A stretch of 64,000 nucleotides of DNA from UBA4877 sp002399285 (lineage in GTDB: Bacteria; Bacillota; Thermoanaerobacteria; Thermoanaerobacterales; UBA4877), in the NCBI GenBank assembly GCA_036771835.1, contig DAIPGN010000006.1, positions 61,260 through 125,259 of the forward strand, given 5' to 3'. Positions 1-9,009 of the stretch are shown here, in pieces. Under the pieces are notes generated by a model. The model did not search any database and was not told the origin of the DNA. It was given only the letters and a program-made list of their open reading frames with translations. Each line of letters opens with the position of its first letter. The first letter of the stretch is position 1. Position numbers and translations under genes: made by a program.

Positions 1-843
1 ATTATTCACAAAACTCATATCCGATATCTCAAATCCCTTGAACCTTGTAACATCTTGTCTTTTTACGGCTTCTTCGGCTAACAGCGCCGCGCCGATCGCA
101 CCCATGATCCCATAATATTCGGGCACAACGACATCCATACCGAGTGCCCTTTCAAATGCCGCCTTTATGCCCTTATTGGCAGCGACTCCGCCCTGAAACA
201 ATATGGGCTCCGCTATATCTTTACCCTTTCCTATATTGTTGAGATAGTTCCTGACCAGCGCTTCGCACAGGCCGTTGATTATCTCTTCCGTAGAATAACC
301 CAGCTGCTGTTTATGTATCATATCAGACTCTGCAAATACCGTGCATCTGCCTGCTATTCTGACAGAGGTATTGGCTTTTAGCGCCATATCGCCGAATTTT
401 TCAATGGGTATGCCAAGCCTGTATGCCTGCTGATCCAAAAAGGAACCCGTTCCCGCGGCACACACGGTATTCATCGCAAAATCGGTCACGATGCCGTTCC
501 GCAAGATTATAATCTTAGAATCCTGACCGCCGATTTCCAATATAGTATGTACATCCGGCAGAATACGGCTGGATGCCACTGCATGAGCGGTGATCTCATT
601 CTTTACTATGTCGGCTCCTACGATGAGACCTGCAAGCTGCCTACCGCTTCCCGTAGTCCCTACGCCGCAAACTTTGACATTGCCGTCTAGTCTGTCTCCG
701 ATCTGCCGTATACCATCCTGTACAGCTTTGATAGGCTGCCCCTGAGTCCTCAAATATACGCTGTCCAGTACATTTCCATCTTCATCTATCAGAGCTATAT
801 CTGTACTCACTGAGCCAACATCCACTCCAAGATATGTTTTCAT
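1..843 (-). CDS. Acyl-CoA dehydratase activase (BadF/BadG/BcrA/BcrD ATPase family), C-terminus beyond the window edge
   Basis: The frame is open from an ATG at 843 to the left edge, giving 281 residues without a stop, so the 3' end lies outside the window. The product starts with an actin/hexokinase-like phosphate loop (GVDVGSVSTD), then a second one (GVGTTGSGR), the metal-site motif EIGGQDSK and the CAAGTGSFLD stretch that in this family carries a bridging-cluster cysteine. FQGGVAANKG near residue 240 is the adenosine motif. Known members are ATP-driven [4Fe-4S] proteins that send a low-potential electron to a 2-hydroxyacyl-CoA dehydratase. Two DUF2229-type partners lie directly upstream in the same orientation. 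No dehydratase subunits are visible, so the substrate is unknown. Confidence 0.9.
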   Translation of the reverse strand, partial: MKTYLGVDVGSVSTDIALIDEDGNVLDSVYLRTQGQPIKAVQDGIRQIGDRLDGNVKVCGVGTTGSGRQLAGLIVGADIVKNEITAHAVASSRILPDVHTILEIGGQDSKIIILRNGIVTDFAMNTVCAAGTGSFLDQQAYRLGIPIEKFGDMALKANTSVRIAGRCTVFAESDMIHKQQLGYSTEEIINGLCEALVRNYLNNIGKGKDIAEPILFQGGVAANKGIKAAFERALGMDVVVPEYYGIMGAIGAALLAEEAVKRQDVTRFKGFEISDMSFVNN

Positions 844-875
844 ATTTATGCCTCCATAATAACGAACAAGAAGTT

Positions 876-1958
876 TTAACAGTATGTATTTACAAAATTC
901 ATATTTCTTCTCCTCATAAGGAGATCAACAAATGCCTCTATACGTGTGCGATACCCAGCCTGGCCTGTATTCTCATCAAAGCTTAAAGACATTACCGGTA
1001 TATCCAGGTCTTTGCTCATCTTACTCAATATAGCCTTTGATACAACCTCAGGAGTACAGGTGAACGGGAATATTTGGATAACACCGTCGTAGCCGTCATC
1101 TGCACAAAGCCGTGTGTTGCCTATGGTATAAATGGCATGTCCCCCTATTACCTGGTTTAAATAAGGCGAGGCCGTTCTCTTTATTTTACTGAGCCTCCAG
1201 GGCATTATACAGGAAAACACAACATCAGTTATGTACTCCGTTTTTTTAACCTCTACACCCTGCTCATTGAGTTCCTTAAATATATCCTGACTGGCAAAAG
1301 GTTCTACAAGCAGATATATCTCCCCGACCACGGCAATACGTAGCGTAGTATCTGCAGGCTTCGTAAGAGACTTCATCTCCTTGATGGCCTCCAGGCTCAG
1401 CCTTTTAATTTCCCTTACATCAGAGGTCCGGTCGATATAATTTACGTATTCATTATATTTCTGTGTCACTATACCCCTGCGGGATTCATGGGCACGCAGA
1501 ACAAGAAGAGCCTTTTCCATCTTATCGAGGTATATCATCTTTTGCCATGCAATCTTCCCTGCATTTATTACATCTTTTAGCGTCATATCTGGAAAAAGCG
1601 AAACCACATTTTTGATAAATCCCTTCAGATCGCCATGAGGAGGTTCAACTATTATAATCTTTGGATTGTAACCCATATCCCTTACTATCTCGCGCTGCAC
1701 CTGGCCGTAGTATCCAAATCTGCACGGTCCGAATCCTCCAAGCATAATAATCGTATCCGCCCCTTTTTCCATGGCTTCAACAAAATTGCCAAGGGTGATC
1801 TTCAGCGGCAGACATGCAAACTCCGGACAGTTACGCACCCCTATTGAAAGAGTTTTTTCAGTAATAGGTGGGGGAACAACCACTTCTTTTCCCATGCCTT
1901 CAAAGAAGGCCTTAAGTATTATATCAAGATTTCCCATATGTGGATATGTCAATTTCAT
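876..1958 (-). CDS. DUF2229-type acyl-CoA dehydratase activase-related protein (second partner)
   Basis: Protein of 360 residues starting MKLTYPHMGN. I chose the ATG at 1958 because a strong GGAGG lies 8 bases before it; an in-frame start further upstream would put that site inside the gene. The ATG shares bases with the stop of the preceding gene (TAATG), so the two are translationally coupled. The CPEFACLPLK motif near residue 48 and GCAPCRFG-like text (GGFGPCRFGYYG near 80) carry cysteines typical of Fe-S binding in the 2-hydroxyglutaryl-CoA dehydratase/activase superfamily. It resembles its neighbour at 1958-2938 in layout (N-terminal CLP motif, C-terminal DENTGQAG). Family membership is well supported; the exact reaction is not known. 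Confidence 0.75.
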   Translation of the reverse strand: MKLTYPHMGNLDIILKAFFEGMGKEVVVPPPITEKTLSIGVRNCPEFACLPLKITLGNFVEAMEKGADTIIMLGGFGPCRFGYYGQVQREIVRDMGYNPKIIIVEPPHGDLKGFIKNVVSLFPDMTLKDVINAGKIAWQKMIYLDKMEKALLVLRAHESRRGIVTQKYNEYVNYIDRTSDVREIKRLSLEAIKEMKSLTKPADTTLRIAVVGEIYLLVEPFASQDIFKELNEQGVEVKKTEYITDVVFSCIMPWRLSKIKRTASPYLNQVIGGHAIYTIGNTRLCADDGYDGVIQIFPFTCTPEVVSKAILSKMSKDLDIPVMSLSFDENTGQAGYRTRIEAFVDLLMRRRNMNFVNTYC

Positions 1959-2938
1959 TATACAACCTCCTTCCATTGTATCAGATCCATAAATGCCTCA
2001 AGACGAGTAATCAAACCTGCTTCACCTGTCTCCTCATCAATTGTAAGGGTCAAAAACGGCATCGTGTCTTTTCTTTTGTACTCCCTCTCAACCATATCCT
2101 TTATTATAGAATCGGGTCCACAGCCAAAGGCACTGACCAAAATCACTCCGTCAACCAGATCGTTATCCAGCATATACCTGCCTGCTCCCAGCATCTCCCT
2201 CCCATAGGTCCAGAACATATCCTTGGGATAACAGGAAGCGCCGTAATCTATGGCGCTTTTGCTAAGCATATCGGATGTGATCACCGTTCCCCCGAAATCA
2301 TTTATTTTTTTTATTATATTCATGCTTATATATTCATCCATTATGTTATAGACATGCCCAAGGAGTCCTATCTTTAATGATCCCTCGGTTGATTTTTTAA
2401 TTGGCTTTGTTCCTTCAGTCATTCTCAATGCATCCTTAGGAATAAAACCGTCTTTTAAATATTTGGTATAAATTTTCAAGGCGCTTTCCCCCGCTTGTTC
2501 CGCGCTTTTTATTTTTCGCATGTCATTAGTAAAAATCCTGCCTACACGTTTAATCTCACTGCGTGTTTTCCGTCCATATCCTCTGTATAAATCAATATCC
2601 ATGTCGATGATTGGCGGTATATCCGTCATTGAAGCCCTCACAAGATCTGGAAGTCCAAGAAATTTGGGACATAGAAATCTATCTTGCTCCAGGCTTACAA
2701 CTCTGGGAACAAATATATAATCCACATTTTTCTTTTTTAAATTCAAAATATGTCCAAAAAATACCTTCACAGGAAGGCACGCTTCATCAACCGTGTTCAT
2801 AACACCGTCGTCCATAATCTTTTTATTAGTTTTTTGAGATAGTATGACCTGACCGCCCAATTCATTAAAAAAAGCTTCCCATGCCGGATAAAAATTGTAA
2901 TAGAGCAGTGCTCGTGGAATGCCTATTTTTATACCCAT
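1958..2938 (-). CDS. DUF2229-type acyl-CoA dehydratase activase-related protein (first partner)
   Basis: Protein of 326 residues beginning MGIKIGIPRALLYYNFYPAW, the usual opening of the DUF2229 family that in many Clostridia is fused behind a BadF-type ATPase. VDEACLPVKVFFGH near residue 52 supplies the conserved CLP cysteine, and DEETGEAG closes the core. Here the ATPase, this protein and its relative at 876-1958 are three separate genes in one operon with a good sigma-A-type promoter upstream. I infer a complex or electron-transfer chain, but no sequence feature fixes a substrate. Start is the ATG at 2938, with GAGGCG before it. Confidence 0.75.
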   Translation of the reverse strand: MGIKIGIPRALLYYNFYPAWEAFFNELGGQVILSQKTNKKIMDDGVMNTVDEACLPVKVFFGHILNLKKKNVDYIFVPRVVSLEQDRFLCPKFLGLPDLVRASMTDIPPIIDMDIDLYRGYGRKTRSEIKRVGRIFTNDMRKIKSAEQAGESALKIYTKYLKDGFIPKDALRMTEGTKPIKKSTEGSLKIGLLGHVYNIMDEYISMNIIKKINDFGGTVITSDMLSKSAIDYGASCYPKDMFWTYGREMLGAGRYMLDNDLVDGVILVSAFGCGPDSIIKDMVEREYKRKDTMPFLTLTIDEETGEAGLITRLEAFMDLIQWKEVV

Positions 2939-2962
2939 ATAATCGCCTCAATAACATATAAT

Positions 2963-2991
2963 TTTATAAATATTTCGAACTCCATAGTCAA
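2963..2991 (-). promoter_or_regulatory. Sigma-A-type promoter of the activase operon
   Basis: On the minus strand a TTGACT hexamer (2991-2986) is followed after exactly 17 bases by TATAAA (2968-2963), about 25 bases before the ATG at 2938. A further TATAAT lies slightly upstream. Inferred from sequence only. Confidence 0.6.
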
Positions 2992-3080
2992 TTATAACAT
3001 ACTTCGGCACTTTTAATAACTTATACCCTTAGTTAGATCCTTTTAGATTCTTTACTTCATTGGTATAAATTATTCAGATT

Positions 3081-3115
3081 TTATAAAAATCAGCGGTAAA
3101 AGCCGCCGATTTTTT
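3081..3115 (-). terminator. Intrinsic terminator after yvcK
   Basis: On the minus strand AATCGGCGG and CCGCTGATT form a 9-bp stem (one G-U pair) with loop CTTTTA, followed by TTTTTAT. It sits just after the yvcK stop and separates it from the activase operon. Confidence 0.75.
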
Positions 3116-3130
3116 TGATCAATTTCTTTC

Positions 3131-4327
3131 CTATTTTATTTCCTCATGTTTCTTCATCATGAGCATACTCTTTAAATAATAAAATTTGAACAGCCTTGCA
3201 TGGTCGCTCTTGGGAAGATTATTCAAAGTCAGCTCCATTATCTTGTAAGACAGCTTGCTCTCATCATGTCTTATATATCCGTCTTTAAGCTTAATAAAAT
3301 CTTCAAAGATGACTTTAGCCCCATCGTTGATCTTTTTTTCTGACCTTACGGGGCCGGCACCGTCTTCATTATAATGTGTTTTTATATGTTCGGGGAGATT
3401 TCCTGTGTTTGCAATGATATAATCGATTTTCTTTATCTTGCCCAGCCTTTTTATCGCATCATAATGATCGTATAGGTCATAGCCTTCCGTTTCACCGGGC
3501 TGAGTCATTATATTGGCAATGTATATCTTGATGGCCTCAGCTTTATTTACCGCCTCGCTTATACCCGAAACGCAAAAATTAGGTAGTATGCTTGTATAAA
3601 GACTTCCCGGTCCTATAACGATCACATCGGCTTCCCGTATAGCCTCAAGCGTCTCTTCATAAGCCGGAGGTCTCTTCGGATCTAAATAAATATTCTTGAT
3701 GCATGCATGGCGCTCATGGGCGGCAATAGGTATCTCGGACTCGCCTTCTACCACGGTTCCGTCGGAAAGATCCGCCACAAGACGTACATCATTCAAAGTT
3801 ACCGGCAAGACTTTTCCCGCCACGGACAGTACCTCGCTCATTTTCTCCACGCCCTTTTCAAAGCTGCCCGTAATATCACTCATCGCCGCGAGAAAAAGAT
3901 TGCCGAAACTCTGTCCCTTCAAAGACCCGTCTTTAAACCTGTAGTTTAAAAGCTTGTTCATTTCCGGTTCGGTATTAGCCATGGCAAGAATGCAATTTCT
4001 TATATCGCCGGGGGGCAGGATACCCATCTCCTCCCTTATCATCCCCGAGCTTCCTCCATCGTCGGCAACAGTAACAATAGCCACAATATTTGACGTATAC
4101 TCTTTAAGTCCCCGGATGAGCGTGGACAATCCCGAGCCCCCGCCTATGACCACTACTTTGGGACCCTTTTGGAGAAGATGATATCTCAGCGCTCCGTCAT
4201 GTTGGACAATAGATCTGAGGCCTTCATAATACCTCATATCGGAATACATTGCAGCAAACACTATCGCAATCAAAATGCTGCCGTAAAAAATAAGGCCGCC
4301 ATCAAAAAAATATGAACAAATAATCAA
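3131..4327 (-). CDS. yvcK: YvcK/CofD-like protein (gluconeogenesis factor)
   Basis: Protein of 398 residues from the TTG at 4327. The Rossmann-like core starts with VVVIGGGSGLSTLIRGLK (near residue 57), then VTVADDGGSSGMIR and PPGDIRNC, all hallmarks of the YvcK/CofD family, which binds UDP-sugars and links central carbon flow to wall synthesis in Bacillus. One or two membrane segments lie at the N-terminus, as in other clostridial members. The frame stays open upstream to the rapZ stop and encodes a further hydrophobic stretch (KRILYLLGFIAG). An AGGAGG is placed 7 bases before an ACG at 4372, so the true start may be there and non-canonical. It is preceded by rapZ and murB; whiA, the usual next gene, is absent. 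Confidence 0.92.
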   Translation of the reverse strand: MIICSYFFDGGLIFYGSILIAIVFAAMYSDMRYYEGLRSIVQHDGALRYHLLQKGPKVVVIGGGSGLSTLIRGLKEYTSNIVAIVTVADDGGSSGMIREEMGILPPGDIRNCILAMANTEPEMNKLLNYRFKDGSLKGQSFGNLFLAAMSDITGSFEKGVEKMSEVLSVAGKVLPVTLNDVRLVADLSDGTVVEGESEIPIAAHERHACIKNIYLDPKRPPAYEETLEAIREADVIVIGPGSLYTSILPNFCVSGISEAVNKAEAIKIYIANIMTQPGETEGYDLYDHYDAIKRLGKIKKIDYIIANTGNLPEHIKTHYNEDGAGPVRSEKKINDGAKVIFEDFIKLKDGYIRHDESKLSYKIMELTLNNLPKSDHARLFKFYYLKSMLMMKKHEEIK

Positions 4328-4374
4328 TATAATACCCGCAATAAATCCAAGGAGGTAAAGTATGCGCTTCGTAT

Positions 4375-5229
4375 TTATCCCTCCTCGATGTCTCTGTGCA
4401 TGATATATGCATTATAATCTTTTTTCTTCAAGCGATCATAAAGGAGGTTCGCGATCGTAATGGAACGGTGCCGGCCTCCCGTACAGCCGATGGCGATCAC
4501 AAGCTGGCTCTTACCCTCCCTGATATAAAATGGAATGAGAAATTCTATCAGATCGTCAAGCTTATCCAAAAATTCCGTTGCCTCCTTGTTCTGCATGACG
4601 TAATGTCTCACCGGTTCGTCATTACCCGTGAAAGGCTTGAGCTCGTCGACATAGAATGGATTGGGAAGGAACCTCACGTCAAAAACAAGATCCGCATCCA
4701 ATGGAATACCATATTTATATCCAAAGGATATAACGTTTATGATGAGGCCCGAAAACTTTTTGTTTTCAACATAGATATTATACAGCTGTTCCTTCAACTG
4801 AGCGGATGAAAGCATTGTGGTATCTATGACGATATTTGCATTCTTTTTTATTCCTTCCAACAATTCCCTTTCTCTTTTTATTCCGTCCAGAATATTTCCT
4901 TCATCGTTTAAAGGGTGTTTCCTCCTCGTTTCCTTGAATCTTCTTATAAGTACGGCGTCCGAAGCTTCAAGGAATATTATTTCGTATGAATAGCTCGACC
5001 TTTGAAGATATTGTATACCATTGAAAAAGTCATTAAAAAATTCCCTTCCCCGTATATCTAATACCAATACGACATTAGATATCTTTTTGGAATCATAACA
5101 CAAGTCTGCCAGCTTTGGTATAAGCGCCGGCGGAAGATTATCTATACAAAAATAGCCTATGTCCTCCATCGCATTCATGGCCTGGGATTTCCCCGCTCCC
5201 GACAATCCCGTAATAATTACAAATTTCAT
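4375..5229 (-). CDS. rapZ: RNase adapter / nucleotide-binding protein RapZ
   Basis: Protein of 284 residues, normal for the family. Walker A GLSGAGKS is at residues 8-15, followed by the family motif GYFCIDNLPPALIPK. The C-terminal GCTGGRHRS (248-256) marks the UDP-GlcNAc-sensing half known from the E. coli protein. In Firmicutes (YvjC/YvcJ) it acts with YvcK in coordinating cell envelope metabolism. The start ATG lies one base after the murB stop (TGATATG), and the gene ends next to the yvcK ribosome-binding site, so murB-rapZ-yvcK is one tightly packed unit. Confidence 0.96.
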   Translation of the reverse strand: MKFVIITGLSGAGKSQAMNAMEDIGYFCIDNLPPALIPKLADLCYDSKKISNVVLVLDIRGREFFNDFFNGIQYLQRSSYSYEIIFLEASDAVLIRRFKETRRKHPLNDEGNILDGIKRERELLEGIKKNANIVIDTTMLSSAQLKEQLYNIYVENKKFSGLIINVISFGYKYGIPLDADLVFDVRFLPNPFYVDELKPFTGNDEPVRHYVMQNKEATEFLDKLDDLIEFLIPFYIREGKSQLVIAIGCTGGRHRSITIANLLYDRLKKKDYNAYIMHRDIEEG

Positions 5230-5230
5230 A

Positions 5231-6169
5231 TCAGTCCACCCGCATCTCTTCTCCGATTATTTTTATTTCGGGATACATATCCACCCCGAACTTTTCCCGT
5301 ATCGTAGTCTGTATCAGCTCTATCAGTTTGACGACATCCGCCGCGCTGGCATTGCCGCGGTTTATTATAAAGCCCGTATGCTTTTCGGATACCTGCGCAT
5401 CCCCTACCCTTGTTCCCTTTAGACCTGCATCCTCAATGAGCCTGCCTGCATAATAACCCTGCGGTCTTTTAAATACGCTGCCTGCAGACGGATATTCCAA
5501 AGGCTGTTTTTCCCTTCTCCTTAAATTAAATTCATCCATTGCAGACCTTATCGCATCACTTTCCCCATTTTTTAAAGCAAAGCATGCCTCTAAAACTATC
5601 AAGCCCTCTTTTTGAACGATGCTGGTCCTGTATCCGAAATCCATGTCGCTCCTATTGATCTTCCTAAGATTTAGATCCTTCATGTCCACGACCTCGCACC
5701 ATTCGCAGACATCCTTTGTTTCGCCGCCGTACGCTCCGGCATTCATGTATATGGCTCCGCCCACCGTGCCCGGTATGCCGCAGGCAAACTCCATCCCCGT
5801 AAGCGAGCTCGACAGTGCGGCACCGCACACATCTTTTAGCGCAGCGCCGGCCCCCACCGTTATCTTATACTCATTGACTTCAATGCCGTCAAGTGCGGCA
5901 GTGTCTATGACCGCGCCGGCAATGCCTCCGTCTCTTACCAAAAGATCCGTACCTTTTCCCACGATTATATATGGGCAGCTGTGGATCGTCAGTATATTTA
6001 ATACATCGATAAACTCCTCTTTATTTTGGGGGACAACGTATATATCTGCAGGCCCCCCCACCTTAAATGAAGTATGCTTCGACATTGGTTCATCCGTCAT
6101 TATATGTTGCCTGTCAACACAAAAAAGCAAATCGTTATATATCATATCTGCTATAGCCGCTATAGCCAT
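5231..6169 (-). CDS. murB: UDP-N-acetylenolpyruvoylglucosamine reductase
   Basis: Protein of 312 residues from the ATG at 6169; this start follows AAAGGAG at the right distance, whereas an in-frame ATG at 6190 has none. The FAD-binding oxidoreductase fold shows HTSFKVGGPAD, GIPGTVGGAIYMNAGAYGGE and the C-terminal YPSAGSVFKRP with the catalytic serine and YPEIKIIGE with the catalytic glutamate. It reduces the enolpyruvyl group with NADPH to give UDP-MurNAc in the cytoplasm. The lack of the extra Tyr loop and the short length fit a type II MurB, as usual in Firmicutes. Confidence 0.96.
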   Translation of the reverse strand: MAIAAIADMIYNDLLFCVDRQHIMTDEPMSKHTSFKVGGPADIYVVPQNKEEFIDVLNILTIHSCPYIIVGKGTDLLVRDGGIAGAVIDTAALDGIEVNEYKITVGAGAALKDVCGAALSSSLTGMEFACGIPGTVGGAIYMNAGAYGGETKDVCEWCEVVDMKDLNLRKINRSDMDFGYRTSIVQKEGLIVLEACFALKNGESDAIRSAMDEFNLRRREKQPLEYPSAGSVFKRPQGYYAGRLIEDAGLKGTRVGDAQVSEKHTGFIINRGNASAADVVKLIELIQTTIREKFGVDMYPEIKIIGEEMRVD

Positions 6170-6288
6170 CGTTTTATCTCCTTTTGGCATTTTTATATCT
6201 TATGCTTAAAATAAGGTTTTGAAGCACAGAGTTTACTATATTTAAGTTTTTCATATATGTATAATTAAAAAACTTTATTATCATTGGT

Positions 6289-6318
6289 AAAAAAGTAAAG
6301 GGTATATATACCCTTTAC
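6289..6318 (-). terminator. Intrinsic terminator after the zinc-ribbon gene
   Basis: A perfect 24-base palindrome (6295-6318) overlaps the stop codon of the small zinc-ribbon gene and is followed on the minus strand by six T. It would end transcripts of the copper module before murB. Confidence 0.7.
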
Positions 6319-6485
6319 TCATTAATACATACTTTTATCTTTTTGTCAATACAGCCTTCACTGTCATATTCAAATACATATGCCCCCCATTTTTCAACGC
6401 GGAATTCACAACTGCAATCCCTGCAAAAATACTTTTTCTTTCCTATCTTACCTATATTTGTACTTTTGCATATCGGACAACGCAT
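6315..6485 (-). CDS. Small zinc-ribbon protein, 56 residues
   Basis: A short frame from ATG 6485 to TAA 6315-6317 with a clear GAGGTGA six bases before the start. It encodes 56 residues beginning MRCPICKSTNIGKIGKKKYF and continuing CRDCSCEF, so two CxxC knuckles (residues 3-6 and 21-24) spaced 14 apart form a zinc ribbon like those seen in transposase-associated or RNA-polymerase-like ribbons. The C-terminal half is acidic/basic mixed with one more cysteine. It starts just 17 bases downstream of copA on the same strand and probably shares its transcript. Function unknown; a metal-binding or nucleic-acid role would be inference. Confidence 0.7.
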   Translation of the reverse strand: MRCPICKSTNIGKIGKKKYFCRDCSCEFRVEKWGAYVFEYDSEGCIDKKIKVCINE

Positions 6486-6502
6486 TCAAATCACCTCGCT
6501 AT

Positions 6503-8911
6503 TTAAGGCTTAAACCGCCTCAATCTTAAAGCGTTGGTTACCACAGTTACCGAGCTGAATGCCATGGCCGCCCCCGAGATGGCTGGGTTTAACATCCCCG
6601 CTGCCGCAAGAGGTATACTTGCCATGTTATATCCAAAGGCCCAGAACAGGTTTTGCTTTATATTCCTCATGGTTGCCCTGCTTAATTTTATAGCCGTAAC
6701 TATGCCTCTTAAGTCACCGCTCATAAGAGTTATGTCTGCTGTCTCCATTGCAACATCGGTGCCTGTGCCTATTGCTATCCCCACATCAGCTGCTGCCAGA
6801 GCCGGAGCGTCGTTTATACCGTCGCCAACCATTGCGACGATCCTCCCGGCATCTTTTAGTTTTGTTACCTCCTCAGCTTTACTATCAGGCAATACTTCGG
6901 AAAGTATGTGGTCTATGCCGACCTGCTTTGCTATAGCTTCCGCTGTACGCCTGTTATCACCTGTCAGCATCCAGATATCAATTCCCAGATTTTTAATAGC
7001 CTCTATCGCTTCCTGCGAACCCTCTTTAACTGTATCCGCAACAGCAACTATACCTTTTACTGCATCCTTGTCAGCAAGTATCATCGCTGTCTTTCCTTCG
7101 TTCTCTAAATTCTCTAATAGAGACGACGCTTTCTCCGATAATTCCATATTTTTGCTATATATCAACCTCTTGTTTCCTAAATATATCTCATTTCCTTCCA
7201 CTTCTGCAACCACACCCTGTCCCGGTATTGCATCAAATTTATCCGGATCGCCTATCTGCAACTGTTTTTCTGCAATTTTATTTATAATTGCTTCACCTAG
7301 CGGGTGTTCACTATTTTTTTCTGCCATCGCCGCAATTTTTAATATTTCGTCGACATCTGTGCCGTCCAAACTTATAACATCCGTAACCTCTGGTTTTCCC
7401 TTAGTTATTGTTCCTGTCTTATCGAAAATTATTGTGTTGATTTGTTGGGTCCTCTCCAAATGTTCCCCGCCCTTGATCAGCACCCCGTTTTCCGCCCCTT
7501 TGCCCGTACCGACCATTATAGACGTCGGAGTGGCCAAGCCGAGTGCACACGGGCAGGCTATTACCAATACCGATACGGCGGCTACCAGTCCATCGGCAAA
7601 TCTGCCTAAAACAAACGTCCATACCAATAATGTTGCCGCAGCTATCAGTATCACGGCAGGTACAAATATCCCGGATATACGATCGGCCAGTCTCTGTATG
7701 GGAGCTTTAGAACCCTGTGCGTCCTCGACCATTTTTATGATCTGGGCCAGCGCAGTATCTTTTCCGACCTTAGTCGCCCTGAAATTGAATGACCCGGTCT
7801 TATTGATCGTCGAGCCTATGACCTCGTCTCCCTCTTTTTTCTCGGTCGGAATGCTTTCACCGGTAAGCATGGACTCATCTATTGAGGAATATCCCTTAAT
7901 TATGATGCCGTCCACAGGTATCTTTTCACCGGGCCTCACCACCACGGTATCTCCCGTTTCCACATCCTCCACCGGTATATCCGTCTCCGTCCCGTTTCTT
8001 ATGACCCGGGCTGTCTTTGCCCGCAGTCCCATAAGCTTTTTTATTGCCTCGGACGTTTTGCCCTTAGCTGACGACTCAAAATATTTCCCAAGGAGTACAA
8101 GAGTTATTATTACTGCGGCCGCTTCAAAATAAAGCTGATGATAATTGCCGAGTATCATATTGGCCAGGCTATAGAAGTAGGCTACCGAAGTACCCATGGC
8201 AATAAGCACGTCCATATTCGTACTCCCGCCCCTTATGGCATGATAAGCATTTTTGTAATATCTCGAGCCTATACCGAACTGAATTGGGGTGTCTATTATA
8301 AGTTGGAAGAATGGGTTTGATAAAAATGTCATAACGCCAAACCCCATTTCCAAAATCATATTCAATACAAGCGGTATGGTAAGTACGGCGGATATCACAA
8401 AAGAGGTCCAGAGGCTCTTCGCCTGCTTTTCTCTCTCCTGACTCTCTATATCCACTCCCTCTTCTTTTTCTCTGGCATCGTACCCTGCCTTTCTTACTGC
8501 CTTTATCATATCTTGAACATCAATCTCACCGCCATAGTAATCAACGGCGGCCGTCTCGGCAGCAAAGTTGACCGTAGCTTTGACGACCCCATGCAGCTTG
8601 TTTAATGTCCTTTCGATCGTATTGGCACACGATGCGCAGGACATCCCTATGAGCATAAGCTGTGTTCTGTCAAATACCACATCGTATCCCAAAGCCCTAA
8701 CTTTTTTTACCATATCGTCCGGTTTGACCTGATCGGGATCATAAACGACATTGCCTCTCTCTATACTAAAATTGACATTTGCCTCCTTTACCCCGGGGAG
8801 TTTTGACAGGCCCCTTTCTATAGTATTGGCACATGCAGCGCATGACATTCCCTTAAGTTTTAACGTAATATTTCTTTCATTGCTCTTTATATCTCTATTT
8901 ATTGTGTTCAT
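6503..8911 (-). CDS. copA: Copper-translocating P-type ATPase (P1B-1)
   Basis: Protein of 802 residues. Two N-terminal heavy-metal domains carry GMSCAAC (Cys24, Cys27) and GMSCASC (Cys92, Cys95). The membrane CPC metal site is Cys453-Pro-Cys455, the phosphorylated aspartate is in DKTGT (Asp497), and LTGES, SEHPLGEA, MLTGDN and GDGINDAP complete the P-type set. CPC with MxCxxC domains points to Cu(I) export from the cytoplasm across the membrane. The gene follows its own promoter and a CsoR-like operator, and a CopZ chaperone gene lies upstream. Start ATG has GGAGG at good spacing. Confidence 0.97.
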   Translation of the reverse strand: MNTINRDIKSNERNITLKLKGMSCAACANTIERGLSKLPGVKEANVNFSIERGNVVYDPDQVKPDDMVKKVRALGYDVVFDRTQLMLIGMSCASCANTIERTLNKLHGVVKATVNFAAETAAVDYYGGEIDVQDMIKAVRKAGYDAREKEEGVDIESQEREKQAKSLWTSFVISAVLTIPLVLNMILEMGFGVMTFLSNPFFQLIIDTPIQFGIGSRYYKNAYHAIRGGSTNMDVLIAMGTSVAYFYSLANMILGNYHQLYFEAAAVIITLVLLGKYFESSAKGKTSEAIKKLMGLRAKTARVIRNGTETDIPVEDVETGDTVVVRPGEKIPVDGIIIKGYSSIDESMLTGESIPTEKKEGDEVIGSTINKTGSFNFRATKVGKDTALAQIIKMVEDAQGSKAPIQRLADRISGIFVPAVILIAAATLLVWTFVLGRFADGLVAAVSVLVIACPCALGLATPTSIMVGTGKGAENGVLIKGGEHLERTQQINTIIFDKTGTITKGKPEVTDVISLDGTDVDEILKIAAMAEKNSEHPLGEAIINKIAEKQLQIGDPDKFDAIPGQGVVAEVEGNEIYLGNKRLIYSKNMELSEKASSLLENLENEGKTAMILADKDAVKGIVAVADTVKEGSQEAIEAIKNLGIDIWMLTGDNRRTAEAIAKQVGIDHILSEVLPDSKAEEVTKLKDAGRIVAMVGDGINDAPALAAADVGIAIGTGTDVAMETADITLMSGDLRGIVTAIKLSRATMRNIKQNLFWAFGYNMASIPLAAAGMLNPAISGAAMAFSSVTVVTNALRLRRFKP

Positions 8912-8933
8912 TTTTATTACCTCCTTCCCGCTA

Positions 8934-8952
8934 TATACCCTATGGGGGTATT
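8934..8952. promoter_or_regulatory. CsoR-like operator upstream of copA
   Basis: The sequence TACCCTATGGGGGTAT (8936-8951) matches the copper-repressor CsoR operator form known from the Bacillus copZA promoter (TACCC-N4-GGGGTA type). It lies just downstream of the copA -10 element, where bound repressor would block transcription. Confidence 0.75.
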
Positions 8953-8961
8953 CCTATATTC

Positions 8962-8990
8962 ATTTTATCTCACTTATTTTTCCATGTCAA
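8962..8990 (-). promoter_or_regulatory. copA: Promoter of copA
   Basis: Minus strand TTGACA (8990-8985), 17-base spacer, TAAAAT (8967-8962), followed by the CsoR-like operator and the copA ribosome-binding site. Confidence 0.7.
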
Positions 8991-9009
8991 TACAAATCTG
9001 AATGCATCT

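Noticed and set aside
2939..3130. whiA gene expected beside yvcK
   Set aside because: The gap holds only a terminator and a promoter; whiA must lie elsewhere.
6534..8132. Plus-strand open frame of 532 codons
   Set aside because: It is the mirror of copA, whose product matches the P-type ATPase family along its whole length; no ribosome site and no recognisable domain.
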